A DNA stretch of 64,000 nucleotides. Source: Lachnoclostridium sp. UBA903. GTDB taxonomy: Bacteria > Bacillota > Clostridia > Lachnospirales > Lachnospiraceae. Shown here in pieces: positions 36,147 through 44,823 of this stretch (position 1 is the stretch's first letter; the number at the start of each line of letters is the position of its first letter). Under the pieces are notes generated by a model that made no database searches, was not told the DNA's origin, and saw only the letters and a program-made list of their open reading frames with translations. The position numbers were made by a program, and so were the translations under genes. The DNA is taken from contig DBEP01000015.1 in NCBI GenBank assembly GCA_002294045.1, forward strand, positions 9,276 through 73,275, in the 5' to 3' direction.

Positions 36147-36710
36147 GTGAAAAAAGAATTCTGGAAAGCCGGTAATATGCTGTATCCGCTGCCGGCTGTC
36201 ATGGTCAGCTGTAAACGGCAGAAAGAGAGACCCAATATTATTACGGTTGCCTGGACCGGTACAATCTGCACCAATCCGGCCATGGTTTATATATCCGTAA
36301 GACCGGAACGTTTCTCTTATGATATTATTAAAGAAACAAATGAATTCGTAATAAATTTAACAACAAAAAAATTAGTAGAAGCGGTAGATTATTGCGGAGT
36401 AAAATCCGGCAGGGATGTGGATAAATTCAAGGAGATGAAATTGACTCCGGTTCCGGCTTCAATGGTAAAAGCGCCTTTAATACTGGAATCTCCGGTTAAT
36501 ATTGAATGCAGGGTAAAACAAATTTTGGAATTAGGTTCCCATGATATGTTTATAGCGGAGGTTTTAGGCTTACATGCAGATTCTTCCTATATGGACCAAA
36601 AAGGCAGGTTTGATTTAGGCAAGGCAGAGCCTATTGTTTACTCCCACGGGGAATATTACGGTTTAGGTGAATTAATGGGTAATTTTGGATACAGCGTTAA
36701 GAAAAAATAA
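36147..36710 (+). CDS. Flavin reductase-like FMN-binding protein
   Basis: The 187-residue protein belongs to the flavin reductase-like family, which binds FMN in a split beta-barrel. Typical elements are the opening LYPLPAVMVSC, the FMN-contact strand NIITVAWTGTICTNPAMVYISVR (cited in two parts: NIITVAWTG and NPAMVYISVR) and the later EFVINLTT. Substrates in anaerobes are mostly unknown. The start is GTG, with GGGGAGG nine bases upstream. Confidence 0.88.
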   Translation: MKKEFWKAGNMLYPLPAVMVSCKRQKERPNIITVAWTGTICTNPAMVYISVRPERFSYDIIKETNEFVINLTTKKLVEAVDYCGVKSGRDVDKFKEMKLTPVPASMVKAPLILESPVNIECRVKQILELGSHDMFIAEVLGLHADSSYMDQKGRFDLGKAEPIVYSHGEYYGLGELMGNFGYSVKKK

Positions 36711-36750
36711 CCTGTTTAATATTTTGAAAACAGGAAAAAATAAAAAATGC

Positions 36751-36779
36751 TTGGCGATGTGGACGAAAGGTGATATAAT
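36751..36779 (+). promoter_or_regulatory. Candidate promoter of the shikimate kinase-like gene
   Basis: TTGGCG at 36751 and a perfect TATAAT at 36774 are 17 bases apart. Confidence 0.55.
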
Positions 36780-36811
36780 CTGTTCATTATGTGTGAAAGG
36801 TTATAGCAGTT

Positions 36812-37318
36812 ATGAAGAACATTGTATTAATTGGGATGCCTGGGGCCGGGAAAAGTACCGTCGGTATAATTTTAGCCAAAGTTATAGGATATCAGTTCCT
36901 GGATTCGGATTTATTGATACAGGAACAGGAAAAATGCTTATTAAAAGATATTATAAAAAAGCGTGGTCTGGAAGGTTTTATAGCCGTTGAAAACCAGGTT
37001 AACCGTAATATCCAGGCTGTCAATACGGTAATAGCAACAGGCGGAAGCATTGTATATGGTACGGAAGCAATAACACACTTAAGGGATATCGGCATTGTAA
37101 TTTATATTAAACTTGAGTATGAAACTATTGAGAAGCGCCTTGGAAATATCAGGCAAAGAGGAGTTGTTTTGAAAAAGGGACAAACTTTAAAATCTTTATA
37201 TGAGGAGCGCTGCCCTTTATATGAAAAATATGCCCATATTATTATAAACGGGGAGGGTTTAGGTGCGGAAGAACTTATGGAAAAGATTGCGGAGGAAGTC
37301 AAAAAGTACAAAGACTGA
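36812..37318 (+). CDS. Shikimate kinase-like protein lacking a key substrate residue
   Basis: The 168-residue P-loop kinase has the AroK fold. Walker A is GMPGAGKST (residues 8-16), DSD follows at 31-33, and the lid region ends LYEERCPLYEKYA. In genuine AroK the segment GExxFRxxE supplies the Arg that grips shikimate; here it reads GLEGFIAVE, with Ile57 at that place. The usual GGG loop is TGGSIV. The enzyme may therefore phosphorylate another small molecule. No other aromatic-pathway gene is near. Confidence 0.75.
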   Translation: MKNIVLIGMPGAGKSTVGIILAKVIGYQFLDSDLLIQEQEKCLLKDIIKKRGLEGFIAVENQVNRNIQAVNTVIATGGSIVYGTEAITHLRDIGIVIYIKLEYETIEKRLGNIRQRGVVLKKGQTLKSLYEERCPLYEKYAHIIINGEGLGAEELMEKIAEEVKKYKD

Positions 37319-37329
37319 ATAAAAAATAT

Positions 37330-37357
37330 TTTACATCCCAATATTTTATGGTATAAT
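37330..37357 (+). promoter_or_regulatory. Candidate promoter of murA
   Basis: TTTACA at 37330 and TATAAT at 37352 are 16 bases apart, just after the kinase gene. Confidence 0.5.
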
Positions 37358-37442
37358 CAAGTTAATCTAACAAAATTTACAACTAAATAACGTGATTTAT
37401 GTACAATTTTAATAAATTGCGGTAAAAATTATGAGGTGTGCA

Positions 37443-38741
37443 ATGGAGCAATATATTATAAAAGGCGGCAAGGCTTTGCATGGCGAAGTAACTATTGGCG
37501 GCGCTAAAAATGCAGCGCTTGGTATACTGTCCGCGGCTATTATGACTGACAAAACGGTAACCGTGGAAAATCTGCCGGATATAGGTGACATTAATGTCCT
37601 GCTGCAGGCAATTGAGGAAATAGGGGCTAAAGTAGAAAGAATCAATAAACATTCGGTTAAAATCAATGGAAGTAACATTAATTCCATGAGTATAGATTAT
37701 GAATTCATACGCAAAATACGTGCTTCCTACTATCTGCTGGGAGCTTTGCTTGGCAAATATAAAAAGGCCCAGGTTGCTTTGCCGGGAGGCTGCAACATAG
37801 GCAGCAGGCCTATTGACCAGCATATTAAAGGTTTTGAAGCCTTAGGGGCTTCCGTAAAGATTGAACATGGTATGATCCAGGCAGAAGCAGCGGAACTTAA
37901 GGGCAGCCATATTTATCTGGATATTGCCAGTGTGGGTGCAACCATTAATATTATGATGGCCGCATGCCTTGCCGACGGGATAACAATTATTGAGAACTCG
38001 GCAAAAGAACCCCATGTGGTGGATATTGCCAACTTTTTAAACAGTATGGGTGCAAGCATTAAAGGCGCCGGTACCGATGTAATACGTATCAAAGGAGTAA
38101 AGTCCCTGACCGGGAGTGAATATGCCATAATCCCCGACCAGATTGAGGCAGGTACTTTCATGTTTGCTGCGGCAGCGACGAAAGGAAATGTTCTGGTTAA
38201 GAATGTAATTCCAAAGCATCTGGAAGCCATAACCGCAAAGCTGATTGAAATCGGCGTAACCGTGGAGGAATATGATGACTCAGTCCGTGTAATCGCAACC
38301 GGCCAGCTGGGGCACACGCATGTAAAGACTCTTCCCTATCCCGGTTTTCCGACGGATATGCAGCCCCAGATTACTGCGACCCTGACTACATCCGAAGGGA
38401 CAAGCATCGTTACGGAAACAATGTTTGAAAACCGGCTGAAATATGTGGACGAATTGTCCAGAATGGGAGCGAATATAAAGGTAGAAGGGAATTCGGCAGT
38501 TATTGTGGGTGTTCAGGGATTGACCGGGGCGATTGTCAGCGCACCTGATTTAAGGGCAGGAGCTGCTTTAGTTATTGCTGGTTTAATTGCCGAAGGCTTT
38601 ACTATAGTTGAACAGGTTGAATATATTGAGAGAGGCTATGAACATTTTGAGAGAAAAATGCAGGGCCTTGGTGCTGATATGGCTAAAATTGATATTGAAG
38701 ATGAAAAAGCGGTGCAGAAATTTAAACTAAAGGTAAGTTAA
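37443..38741 (+). CDS. murA: UDP-N-acetylglucosamine 1-carboxyvinyltransferase
   Basis: The 432-residue enzyme transfers enolpyruvate from PEP to UDP-GlcNAc, the first committed step of peptidoglycan synthesis. The substrate-binding start GGAKNAAL, and Cys117 in PGGCNIGSRP, the residue attacked by fosfomycin, are both present. Length and sequence agree with the EPSP synthase superfamily. GAGGTG precedes ATG 37443; an in-frame ATG at 37431 has no site. Firmicutes often carry two MurA paralogues, and whether this is MurA1 or MurA2 cannot be told here. Confidence 0.94.
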   Translation: MEQYIIKGGKALHGEVTIGGAKNAALGILSAAIMTDKTVTVENLPDIGDINVLLQAIEEIGAKVERINKHSVKINGSNINSMSIDYEFIRKIRASYYLLGALLGKYKKAQVALPGGCNIGSRPIDQHIKGFEALGASVKIEHGMIQAEAAELKGSHIYLDIASVGATINIMMAACLADGITIIENSAKEPHVVDIANFLNSMGASIKGAGTDVIRIKGVKSLTGSEYAIIPDQIEAGTFMFAAAATKGNVLVKNVIPKHLEAITAKLIEIGVTVEEYDDSVRVIATGQLGHTHVKTLPYPGFPTDMQPQITATLTTSEGTSIVTETMFENRLKYVDELSRMGANIKVEGNSAVIVGVQGLTGAIVSAPDLRAGAALVIAGLIAEGFTIVEQVEYIERGYEHFERKMQGLGADMAKIDIEDEKAVQKFKLKVS

Positions 38742-38746
38742 GGAAT

Positions 38747-38789
38747 GAACCGGGGATACTTTATTTCATATCCCCGGTTCCGTTATTTG
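38747..38789 (+). terminator. Terminator between murA and the HD-GYP gene
   Basis: GAACCGGGGATA pairs perfectly with TATCCCCGGTTC around a 10-base loop. The T-run that follows is interrupted. It lies between convergent genes. Confidence 0.7.
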
Positions 38790-38804
38790 TTTATTTATAA
38801 TTGT

Positions 38805-39878
38805 TTACAAAATGGCTTCAATTACTAAATCCTGTTCTTTTGATAAATCAATAAAACGGTCATCTGTCTGGACAATTGGTTTAGACAGATAACTCTTATT
38901 GATCATTCGGATTTCTCCTATAGCTTTATTGCTTAATCTGACACGTTTGCCCACAAAGGTCTGGACGATTTCCTGCAGGAAGGTCATTATATATTGAGGA
39001 TCAAATTTCTGAAGTCCGTCTGCTTCCAATATGCGGATTGCCTCAAAGGGGCATAAGGCAGGACGATATGCCCTTACGGAGGTCATTGCATCATATACAT
39101 CGGCAATGGCTATGATTTTAGCAAACGGATTAATTTGAGAACCTTTCAGGCCGTTGGGATAGCCGCTTCCGTCACAGCGCTCATGATGCATTAGAGCCGC
39201 ATATTTCACACGTTCGTCAATATCTTTATTTTTCAGTACCTGATAGCCCTGGATAGTATGAGCTTTGACCAGGGAATATTCAGATGTGGTGAGCCTGTCA
39301 TGTTTATATATTATTTCCGAAGGCAGTTTCAGCTTGCCGATATCGTGTAACAGTCCGCTGAGCGTAAGAATATCAATGTCTTTCTCAGGCAGTTTCAGCC
39401 AGCGTCCGAACACATGGGCTATAAGTGCAACATTGATGGAATGGACGTAAGTTACGTCATCATTTTCCCGCATGCAATGCAGCATGTCGATAACATGGAT
39501 TCCGTTTCGGCTCTTTGACAATATCCGGGTGGTGAGATCCAATAATCCGGGAACATCCAGTGTCTTATCTTCACTGTTAATTTCATTTAATTCCCCTTTA
39601 AAATTCTTAAGGGATTCAACAAAGGAGGCATTAAAATGTTTGAATTCTATACTTTCCCGAATTATCTGGGAATGACTTAAATTTTCCGTTTCCGCTTTTT
39701 TCTTATCTTCGAAAAAAATATAAAAATCACTGACGGAATAAAATTTTAAACGGGTAATAATTTTATCCGTCAAAATGGTACCTTCCGATATAACTAACTG
39801 ATCGCTGCTGTTATAGATATCTTCTCCTGCTACCATCCCCGGGTTAGCCTGCCTGATTGTAATACGCTTCTTTTTCAA
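38805..39878 (-). CDS. HD-GYP domain protein, probable cyclic-di-GMP phosphodiesterase
   Basis: The 357-residue cytoplasmic protein has a short N-terminal region with a repeat seen in many clostridial HD-GYP proteins (GMVAGEDIYNSSDQLV). The catalytic domain carries HDIGKLKLP and the HD-GYP signature HHERCDGSGYPNGL. It would linearise cyclic di-GMP, which in these bacteria affects motility and adhesion. The start is TTG at 39878, with AGGGGG five to six bases upstream. It is divergent from the SAM riboswitch-metK unit. Confidence 0.88.
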   Translation of the reverse strand: MKKKRITIRQANPGMVAGEDIYNSSDQLVISEGTILTDKIITRLKFYSVSDFYIFFEDKKKAETENLSHSQIIRESIEFKHFNASFVESLKNFKGELNEINSEDKTLDVPGLLDLTTRILSKSRNGIHVIDMLHCMRENDDVTYVHSINVALIAHVFGRWLKLPEKDIDILTLSGLLHDIGKLKLPSEIIYKHDRLTTSEYSLVKAHTIQGYQVLKNKDIDERVKYAALMHHERCDGSGYPNGLKGSQINPFAKIIAIADVYDAMTSVRAYRPALCPFEAIRILEADGLQKFDPQYIMTFLQEIVQTFVGKRVRLSNKAIGEIRMINKSYLSKPIVQTDDRFIDLSKEQDLVIEAIL

Positions 39879-39997
39879 TATAGCCCCCTATCTTCGCGCT
39901 TTCACGCAGTTGTAATTGTAGAATTATAGTAAATAAAATAACCTGTTATAATAAGTATAAGAATTATGTAATGAAAAGTCAATTATGAAAATAGTCC

Positions 39998-40026
39998 TTG
40001 ACAAATTATTCGAAGTAGTATATTCT
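39998..40026 (+). promoter_or_regulatory. Promoter of the SAM riboswitch-metK transcript
   Basis: TTGACA at 39998 and TATTCT at 40021 are 17 bases apart, about 40 bases before the riboswitch. Confidence 0.7.
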
Positions 40027-40065
40027 GAGTTCATTAGATACATCAATTAAATAACATAAATATTT

Positions 40066-40163
40066 CTCTTATTCAGAGTGACGGAGAGTAAAGGCTCTAT
40101 GAAGTCACGGCAACCCCTTAAGCGGAAGGTGCCAACCTGAGCGAGTAATCGAACAATAAGAGG
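40066..40163 (+). ncRNA. SAM-I riboswitch (S-box)
   Basis: The P1 helix joins CTCTTATT (40066) with AATAAGAG (40155). The core shows AGAGTGACGGAG, ATGAAGTCACGGCAACC and AAGGTGCCAACCTGA, the standard S-box segments. With SAM bound, P1 forms and the terminator at 40184 stops transcription; without SAM, metK is expressed. Confidence 0.95.
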
Positions 40164-40183
40164 ATTTGATTTTTGTTTTTGTC

Positions 40184-40209
40184 AAGTCCTTGTTAAGGAC
40201 TTTTTTTTA
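40184..40209 (+). terminator. Riboswitch-controlled terminator
   Basis: AAGTCCTT and AAGGACTT form an eight-base stem with a three-base loop, followed by T residues. Confidence 0.9.
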
Positions 40210-40421
40210 TTCAATAGGAAATTGCGTCCTATGAGATAAAAACTCGACCGGGATGCGCATGATGCGCTAGAGGAAGATTGTCACTAAAGTGAACAGCGCG
40301 CCAGCGCCAGAGGAAAATATTATTACCAGTAACAGCGCACCAGTGGGTTAGCCTAAGCAAACTCTTACTTATTTTTTATTGGAAATTCACGCGTGGACAG
40401 CACGCAGATAGGAGCAAGGAT
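40210..40421 (+). repeat. Dispersed repeats between the riboswitch terminator and metK
   Basis: ATAGGA..TCCTATGAGATAAAAA and GGGATGCGCATGATGCGC match the copies at 241 and 27496. Further on, GCGCGCCAGCGCC and GCGCACCAGTGG look like repeated half-elements. The insertion lengthens the metK leader by about 200 bases. The metK ribosome site at its end is intact. Confidence 0.5.
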
Positions 40422-41612
40422 ATGAATAAATTATTATTTACATCAGAATCAGTTACAGAAGGGCATCCGGATAAAATCTGTGATCAGGTATCGGACGCAG
40501 TACTGGATGCATTGTTGGAACAGGACCCTATGAGCAGGGTTGCCTGTGAAACGTCCATTACTACCGGATTGGTATTGGTTATGGGTGAAATTACAACAAG
40601 CGGTTATGTCGATATTCAAAAAATTGTACGCGATACCATACGTGAGATTGGCTATGACAGATCCGATTATGGTTTTGATGCCAATACCTGCGGTGTAATC
40701 GTTGCATTGGACGAACAGTCCGCCGATATCGCAATGGGTGTTAATAAAGCGCTGGAAGCCAGGGAGCATACCATGTCTGAAAATGAATTGGAAGCGATTG
40801 GCGCAGGAGACCAGGGTATGATGTTTGGGTTTGCTACCAATGAAACGGATGATTATCTGCCGTATCCCATTTATCTGGCTCATAAGCTGACGAAGCAGTT
40901 GACGAAAGTGAGAAAAGAAGGCACTTTATCTTATCTTCGGCCGGACGGCAAATCACAGGTAACGGTTGAATATAATGAAGAAGGGAAACCGATTCATCTT
41001 AACGCGGTGGTGCTTTCCACCCAGCATAATCCGGAGGTAACCCAGGAGCAAATCCATAAGGATATTAAAAAATATGTTTTTGATGAAATATTACCGGAAG
41101 AATTAATTGACGGTGATACGAAATTCTTTATTAATCCGACGGGACGTTTTGTTATAGGCGGTCCAAATGGCGACAGCGGTTTGACCGGCCGCAAAATCAT
41201 AGTGGATACTTACGGAGGATATGCGCGTCACGGAGGCGGTGCCTTCTCGGGAAAGGACTGTACCAAGGTTGACCGTTCTGCTTCCTATGCGGCACGTTAC
41301 GTAGCGAAGAATATTGTGGCGGCAGGCTTGGCAGAGAAATGCGAAATCCAGTTATCCTATGCCATTGGTGTTGCCCAGCCTACTTCAATTATGATAGATA
41401 CTTTTAATACGGGCAAATTAGACAATGGCAGTTTAATCCGCCTTATCCGTGATAACTTTGACCTTCGTCCTGCAGGAATTATTAAAATGCTGGATTTAAG
41501 GCGTCCTATTTATAAGCAGACGGCTGCTTACGGTCATTTTGGACGCAATGATTTAAACCTGCCGTGGGAGAAATTGGACAAGGTTGAAGATTTAAAAAAA
41601 TATGCAGTTTAA
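40422..41612 (+). CDS. metK: S-adenosylmethionine synthetase
   Basis: The 396-residue enzyme makes SAM from methionine and ATP. Diagnostic motifs are EGHPDKICDQ near the N-terminus, GAGDQGMMFG, and the phosphate loop GGGAFSGKDCTKVDRSA. Length is normal. ATAGGAGCAAGG precedes the ATG. Expression is feedback-controlled by the S-box leader upstream. Confidence 0.97.
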   Translation: MNKLLFTSESVTEGHPDKICDQVSDAVLDALLEQDPMSRVACETSITTGLVLVMGEITTSGYVDIQKIVRDTIREIGYDRSDYGFDANTCGVIVALDEQSADIAMGVNKALEAREHTMSENELEAIGAGDQGMMFGFATNETDDYLPYPIYLAHKLTKQLTKVRKEGTLSYLRPDGKSQVTVEYNEEGKPIHLNAVVLSTQHNPEVTQEQIHKDIKKYVFDEILPEELIDGDTKFFINPTGRFVIGGPNGDSGLTGRKIIVDTYGGYARHGGGAFSGKDCTKVDRSASYAARYVAKNIVAAGLAEKCEIQLSYAIGVAQPTSIMIDTFNTGKLDNGSLIRLIRDNFDLRPAGIIKMLDLRRPIYKQTAAYGHFGRNDLNLPWEKLDKVEDLKKYAV

Positions 41613-41653
41613 GAAAGTAATATAATATATTTCCCAATGATATAAAATTTAAG

Positions 41654-41703
41654 ACAGCCGGAGTCCGGGATGCAAGTATTATCCCCGGGACTCAGGCTGT
41701 TTT
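41654..41703 (+). terminator. Terminator of metK
   Basis: ACAGCC pairs with GGCTGT and GAGTCC with GGACTC inside, followed by a short T-run. Confidence 0.65.
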
Positions 41704-41860
41704 GCTGTCTCTTTCGTTTATCCGTGCATTTATCCGGCTGTTCTCACGGCAGACAAGCATGACTTTATTAATAAAATATTTATAAAAGTCATGCTTAGTT
41801 TATGTGTAATTCCAATTGCGGTATGATATAATATAAGCTGAATAATTAAAGCAGCCATAC

Positions 41861-41936
41861 AGCGGCGCATACCATGAGAGATTGCGAACATGGTATAATG
41901 TCAACAGACATTATACCCCGTGCCGAACGTAGTATA
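41861..41936 (+). repeat. Single copy of the 93-base repeat upstream of the kinase gene
   Basis: The sequence from AGCGGCGCATACCATG through ATGGTATAATG..CATTATACC to GCCGAACGTAGT is nearly the same as 44202-44270. It carries ATG codons that extend the kinase frame artificially upstream. Confidence 0.7.
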
Positions 41937-41960
41937 ATGAAAATAAAGCAGGTGAAGAAT

Positions 41961-43454
41961 TTGAAGTTAAAAAGCAGGCTGTTAACAGCCTTTTTAATCA
42001 TAACGGCGCTTCCCATTTTTTTGATAACCGTTTCAGTTGGAACCATAATGAGATTACAGTCCAATTCCATACAGGAGACTTATGATGTCAAATCCGATAC
42101 CATTAAGCTGCTATCCAATCCGCTGCAGATTTTAAGCCGGTTAACCAGGGGGGTATACAATGAAATTGTAATTACCGCCGCCCGGTCTCCGGAAAAATTT
42201 GAAGATGAGGAATATATTGATTACTTAAATCATGAATTAAAGGATAAATTCTCCTATCTGGTTCTGCGGAAGGGCGAAGAGTATATTTACAGCGGGAATG
42301 AGGAAAATTTAGATAATATAAAAGGTTATTTTCCTCAGTACGGGGAATATACTACCGACATGGAAGGCGGCATTTATATTGACATTAAAAATCCATTCTT
42401 ATTAAAGCAGTTGGATTTTCACTTTACGGACGGGGCGGAAGGCAGCATATTTGTAATAACGGCTGTGGATACACTGGTGCCTCAGATCAAGTCTTCTGCC
42501 ATTCAAATGGTATGTTCCCTGTTTTTTGTGGTAATATTAACTGCGGGTGTACTCATTATCTGGATTTATCAGAGTATATTAAGACCCCTTAATACCCTGC
42601 ATGCGGCTACCAATGCCATGAAGGAAGGCAATCTGGATTATTCCATTGAAGGTGATCCGGAGGATGAAATCGGACAGCTTTGTGTCGATTTTGAAGAAAT
42701 GCGTATCCGGCTTAAGGAACTTATCGAAGTCAGGCTTAAGTATGAAGAGGATACCAAAGAATTAATCAGTAACATTTCCCATGATTTAAAAACCCCTATT
42801 ACCGCAATTAAAGGCTATGCGGAAGGAATTATGGACGGAGTTGCGGATACGGCGGAGAAGCGGTCAAAGTATATTAAAACCATTTATACGAAAGCCAACG
42901 ATATGTCGGCTCTGGTGGACGAGCTTTCCTTTTATTCAAAGATTGACTTCAATACAATGCCGTATACATTTACCAGTATTAATCTCCACGATTATTTCAG
43001 CGACTGTATTGAAGAGCTGACTCTGGATCTGGAGGTTAAAAACATTGAAATCAGGTATACCAATGAGACGGATGCCGGACTTAAGGTATCCGCAGATGCG
43101 GAGCAGCTGAAACGGGTTATCAATAATATCATCGGAAATTCCGTTAAGTATATCGGAAATAAAAAAGGGTTAATTAAAATAGAGATTCTGGATATCGGCG
43201 AATATGTAAAGGTTTCCATAGAAGATAACGGACAGGGTATTTCTTCAAGAGACCTGCCTTTTATATTTGACCGGTTTTACAGAGCGGACACTTCCCGTAA
43301 TTCAACTAAAGGCGGGACCGGTCTGGGTCTGGCGATTGCGAAAAAAATCATACAGGACCATACGGGCAGCATCTGGGCGGAAAGTGAAGAAGGCAAAGGA
43401 ACAACCATTTATTTCACTTTAAAAAAATGCAAGGAGGACACGGAGCATGAGTAG
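41961..43454 (+). CDS. Membrane sensor histidine kinase
   Basis: The protein of about 497 residues has a first transmembrane helix at its N-terminus (LLTAFLIITALPIFLITVSV), an extracytoplasmic region of about 150 residues, and a second helix (LFFVVILTAGVLIIWIY). HAMP, HisKA (SNISHDLKTPITAIKGYAEG, phospho-acceptor His) and an HATPase domain (NIIGNSVKYIG, DNGQGI, GGTGLGLAIAKK) follow. I prefer the TTG at 41961, preceded by AGGTGA at five bases, over ATG 41937, which has no ribosome site; earlier ATG codons lie in a repeat. The last eight bases overlap the response regulator gene. The signal is unknown. Confidence 0.9.
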   Translation: MKLKSRLLTAFLIITALPIFLITVSVGTIMRLQSNSIQETYDVKSDTIKLLSNPLQILSRLTRGVYNEIVITAARSPEKFEDEEYIDYLNHELKDKFSYLVLRKGEEYIYSGNEENLDNIKGYFPQYGEYTTDMEGGIYIDIKNPFLLKQLDFHFTDGAEGSIFVITAVDTLVPQIKSSAIQMVCSLFFVVILTAGVLIIWIYQSILRPLNTLHAATNAMKEGNLDYSIEGDPEDEIGQLCVDFEEMRIRLKELIEVRLKYEEDTKELISNISHDLKTPITAIKGYAEGIMDGVADTAEKRSKYIKTIYTKANDMSALVDELSFYSKIDFNTMPYTFTSINLHDYFSDCIEELTLDLEVKNIEIRYTNETDAGLKVSADAEQLKRVINNIIGNSVKYIGNKKGLIKIEILDIGEYVKVSIEDNGQGISSRDLPFIFDRFYRADTSRNSTKGGTGLGLAIAKKIIQDHTGSIWAESEEGKGTTIYFTLKKCKEDTEHE

Positions 43455-44136
43455 GATATTAATCGTGGAAGACGAAATAGCAATAGCGGAATTAGAAAAA
43501 GATTATCTTGAATTAAGCGGTTTTGAAGTTGAGATAGTAACTACCGGAGATGCCGGAGAAGAAAGGGCGGTGAAGGAAGAATTTGATTTGATTATTTTGG
43601 ACTTAATGCTTCCCAATGTGGACGGTTTTGAAATATGCAAAAAAATCAGGTCGGTAAAAAATATTCCCATTCTTATGGTTTCAGCAAAAAAAGATGATAT
43701 AGATAAAATCAGGGGACTTGGACTCGGTGCCGACGATTACATCACAAAACCTTTCAGCCCCAGTGAATTAGTGGCCAGGGTTAAAGCTCATTTAGCCCGC
43801 TATGAAAGGCTAATCGGTTCCGGTGCAAAAGAGAATGAGATTATTGAAATCCGGGGCATAAAAATTGATAAAACTGCAAGAAGAGTATATGTCAATGAGG
43901 AAGAAAAAAATTTTACTACCAAAGAATTTGATCTTTTAACTTTTTTAGCCGAAAATCCGAACCACGTATACACGAAAGAAGAGCTGTTCCAGGAAATCTG
44001 GGATATGGAATCCATAGGGGATATTGCAACCGTTACGGTTCACATTAAAAAAATCCGTGAAAAAATTGAATTCAATACATCCAAACCCCAATATATCGAA
44101 ACCATATGGGGAGTTGGATACCGGTTTAAAGTATAA
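43447..44136 (+). CDS. OmpR/PhoB-type response regulator
   Basis: The 229-residue regulator has a receiver domain with phospho-acceptor Asp52 (ILDLMLPNVDG), the switch Lys in YITKPF, and a winged-helix DNA-binding domain ending YIETIWGVGYRFKV. It is co-translated with the kinase upstream. AAGGAGG lies before the start. The target genes are unknown. The 93-base repeats that follow directly might contain a binding site, since they hold palindromes, but this is only a possibility. Confidence 0.93.
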   Translation: MSRILIVEDEIAIAELEKDYLELSGFEVEIVTTGDAGEERAVKEEFDLIILDLMLPNVDGFEICKKIRSVKNIPILMVSAKKDDIDKIRGLGLGADDYITKPFSPSELVARVKAHLARYERLIGSGAKENEIIEIRGIKIDKTARRVYVNEEEKNFTTKEFDLLTFLAENPNHVYTKEELFQEIWDMESIGDIATVTVHIKKIREKIEFNTSKPQYIETIWGVGYRFKV

Positions 44137-44145
44137 AGCTATCGG

Positions 44146-44331
44146 CATTATACCCGCGCCGAATGTAGTGAGTGCGCATCAACGTCGCAAAGCGGCGCAT
44201 ACCATGGGAGCTTGCGGACATGGTATAATGTCGTTAGACATTATACCCGCGCCGAACGTAGTGAGTGCGCATCAACGGCACGAAGTGGCGCATACCATGG
44301 GAGCTTGCGGACATGGTATAATCTTATTTCC
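44146..44331 (+). repeat. Two tandem copies of a 93-base repeat
   Basis: Units start at 44146 and 44239 and differ at only a few positions. Each holds two dyads: ATACCATG..CATGGTAT and GGTATAATG..CATTATACC. A related single copy lies at 41861. The frame running through them is a by-product of the repeat, not a gene. Confidence 0.85.
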
Positions 44332-44334
44332 TGT

Positions 44335-44363
44335 TTGACAAGGCATAGTACAAATGGTAGAAT
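44335..44363 (+). promoter_or_regulatory. Strong promoter of the TM1266-ABC operon
   Basis: TTGACA at 44335 and TAGAAT at 44358 are 17 bases apart. Transcription would start at about 44370. Confidence 0.8.
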
Positions 44364-44369
44364 ATAGTA

Positions 44370-44513
44370 GTCAATTCAAAAGGTAAATCTGATGAAGAGA
44401 CGGTTAATAGGTATGTATCGTTCTAAAGCATAAGGGCCAGCCCTGGTGGTAAGACGGTGACTGAATAGAATTCTGTAAGCCTCCGGCGCCTTTTGGCTGC
44501 GGAGGTTTTTTTA
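44370..44513 (+). ncRNA. Unclassified structured leader RNA, riboswitch candidate
   Basis: A leader of about 145 nt separates the promoter from the TM1266-family gene and ends with an intrinsic terminator: CCTCCG (44480) pairs with CGGAGG (44499), then seven T. The aptamer-like part contains AATTC/GAATT closing pairs, AGGGCCAGCCCT, and the purine-rich segment TGGTGGTAAGACGGTGACTG. It does not match the SAM, TPP, cobalamin, FMN, lysine, glycine, cyclic-di-GMP, Moco or T-box patterns I know. The arrangement is that of a transcriptional riboswitch controlling the downstream importer. Confidence 0.55.
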
Positions 44514-44543
44514 CCAAATTAAGCAGGGAGAGGTGGGAAGCAG

Positions 44544-44795
44544 ATGGAGACCAGAATAGCCTTGATTGGAATTATAGTGGAGAATATGGATGTGGTGGAA
44601 AATGTAAACCAGATTCTTCATGAATACGGAAAGTATATTGTAGGCAGAATGGGAATTCCCTATAGGCAGAAGGGTGTAAATATTATCAGTATTGTTATTG
44701 ATGCCGAAAATAATGTGATTAGTTCCTTATCGGGCAAATTGGGAATGCTGGAAGGAATCAGCGTAAAAACCGTCTATTCAAAGTATGGAAAATAA
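44544..44795 (+). CDS. TM1266-family protein (putative iron-hydrogenase system regulator)
   Basis: The 83-residue protein is a ferredoxin-fold, ACT/NikR-C-like small regulator. Key segments are RIALIGIIVENMDVVENVNQ and SIVIDAENNVISSLSGKLGML, as in Thermotoga TM1266. That family is found next to FeFe-hydrogenase maturation genes and is often named a hydrogenase system regulator; its action is not established. Here it leads an ABC importer operon. GAGAGGTGGG precedes the ATG. Confidence 0.8.
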   Translation: METRIALIGIIVENMDVVENVNQILHEYGKYIVGRMGIPYRQKGVNIISIVIDAENNVISSLSGKLGMLEGISVKTVYSKYGK

Positions 44796-44823
44796 TTTGC
44801 GGAGCTTCTTCCCTTATTATTTG

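Noticed and set aside
44146..44331. Tandem repeats as a CRISPR-like array
   Set aside because: The units are contiguous 93-base copies without unique spacers, and no cas gene is present.
44024..44338. A 104-codon frame across the end of the response regulator and the repeats
   Set aside because: It overlaps the regulator in another frame and its second half is translated repeat; no ribosome site.
44389..44395. CTGATGA, the first core segment of a hammerhead ribozyme
   Set aside because: The matching GAAA segment and cleavage triplet with a third stem are absent; seven bases alone are not evidence.
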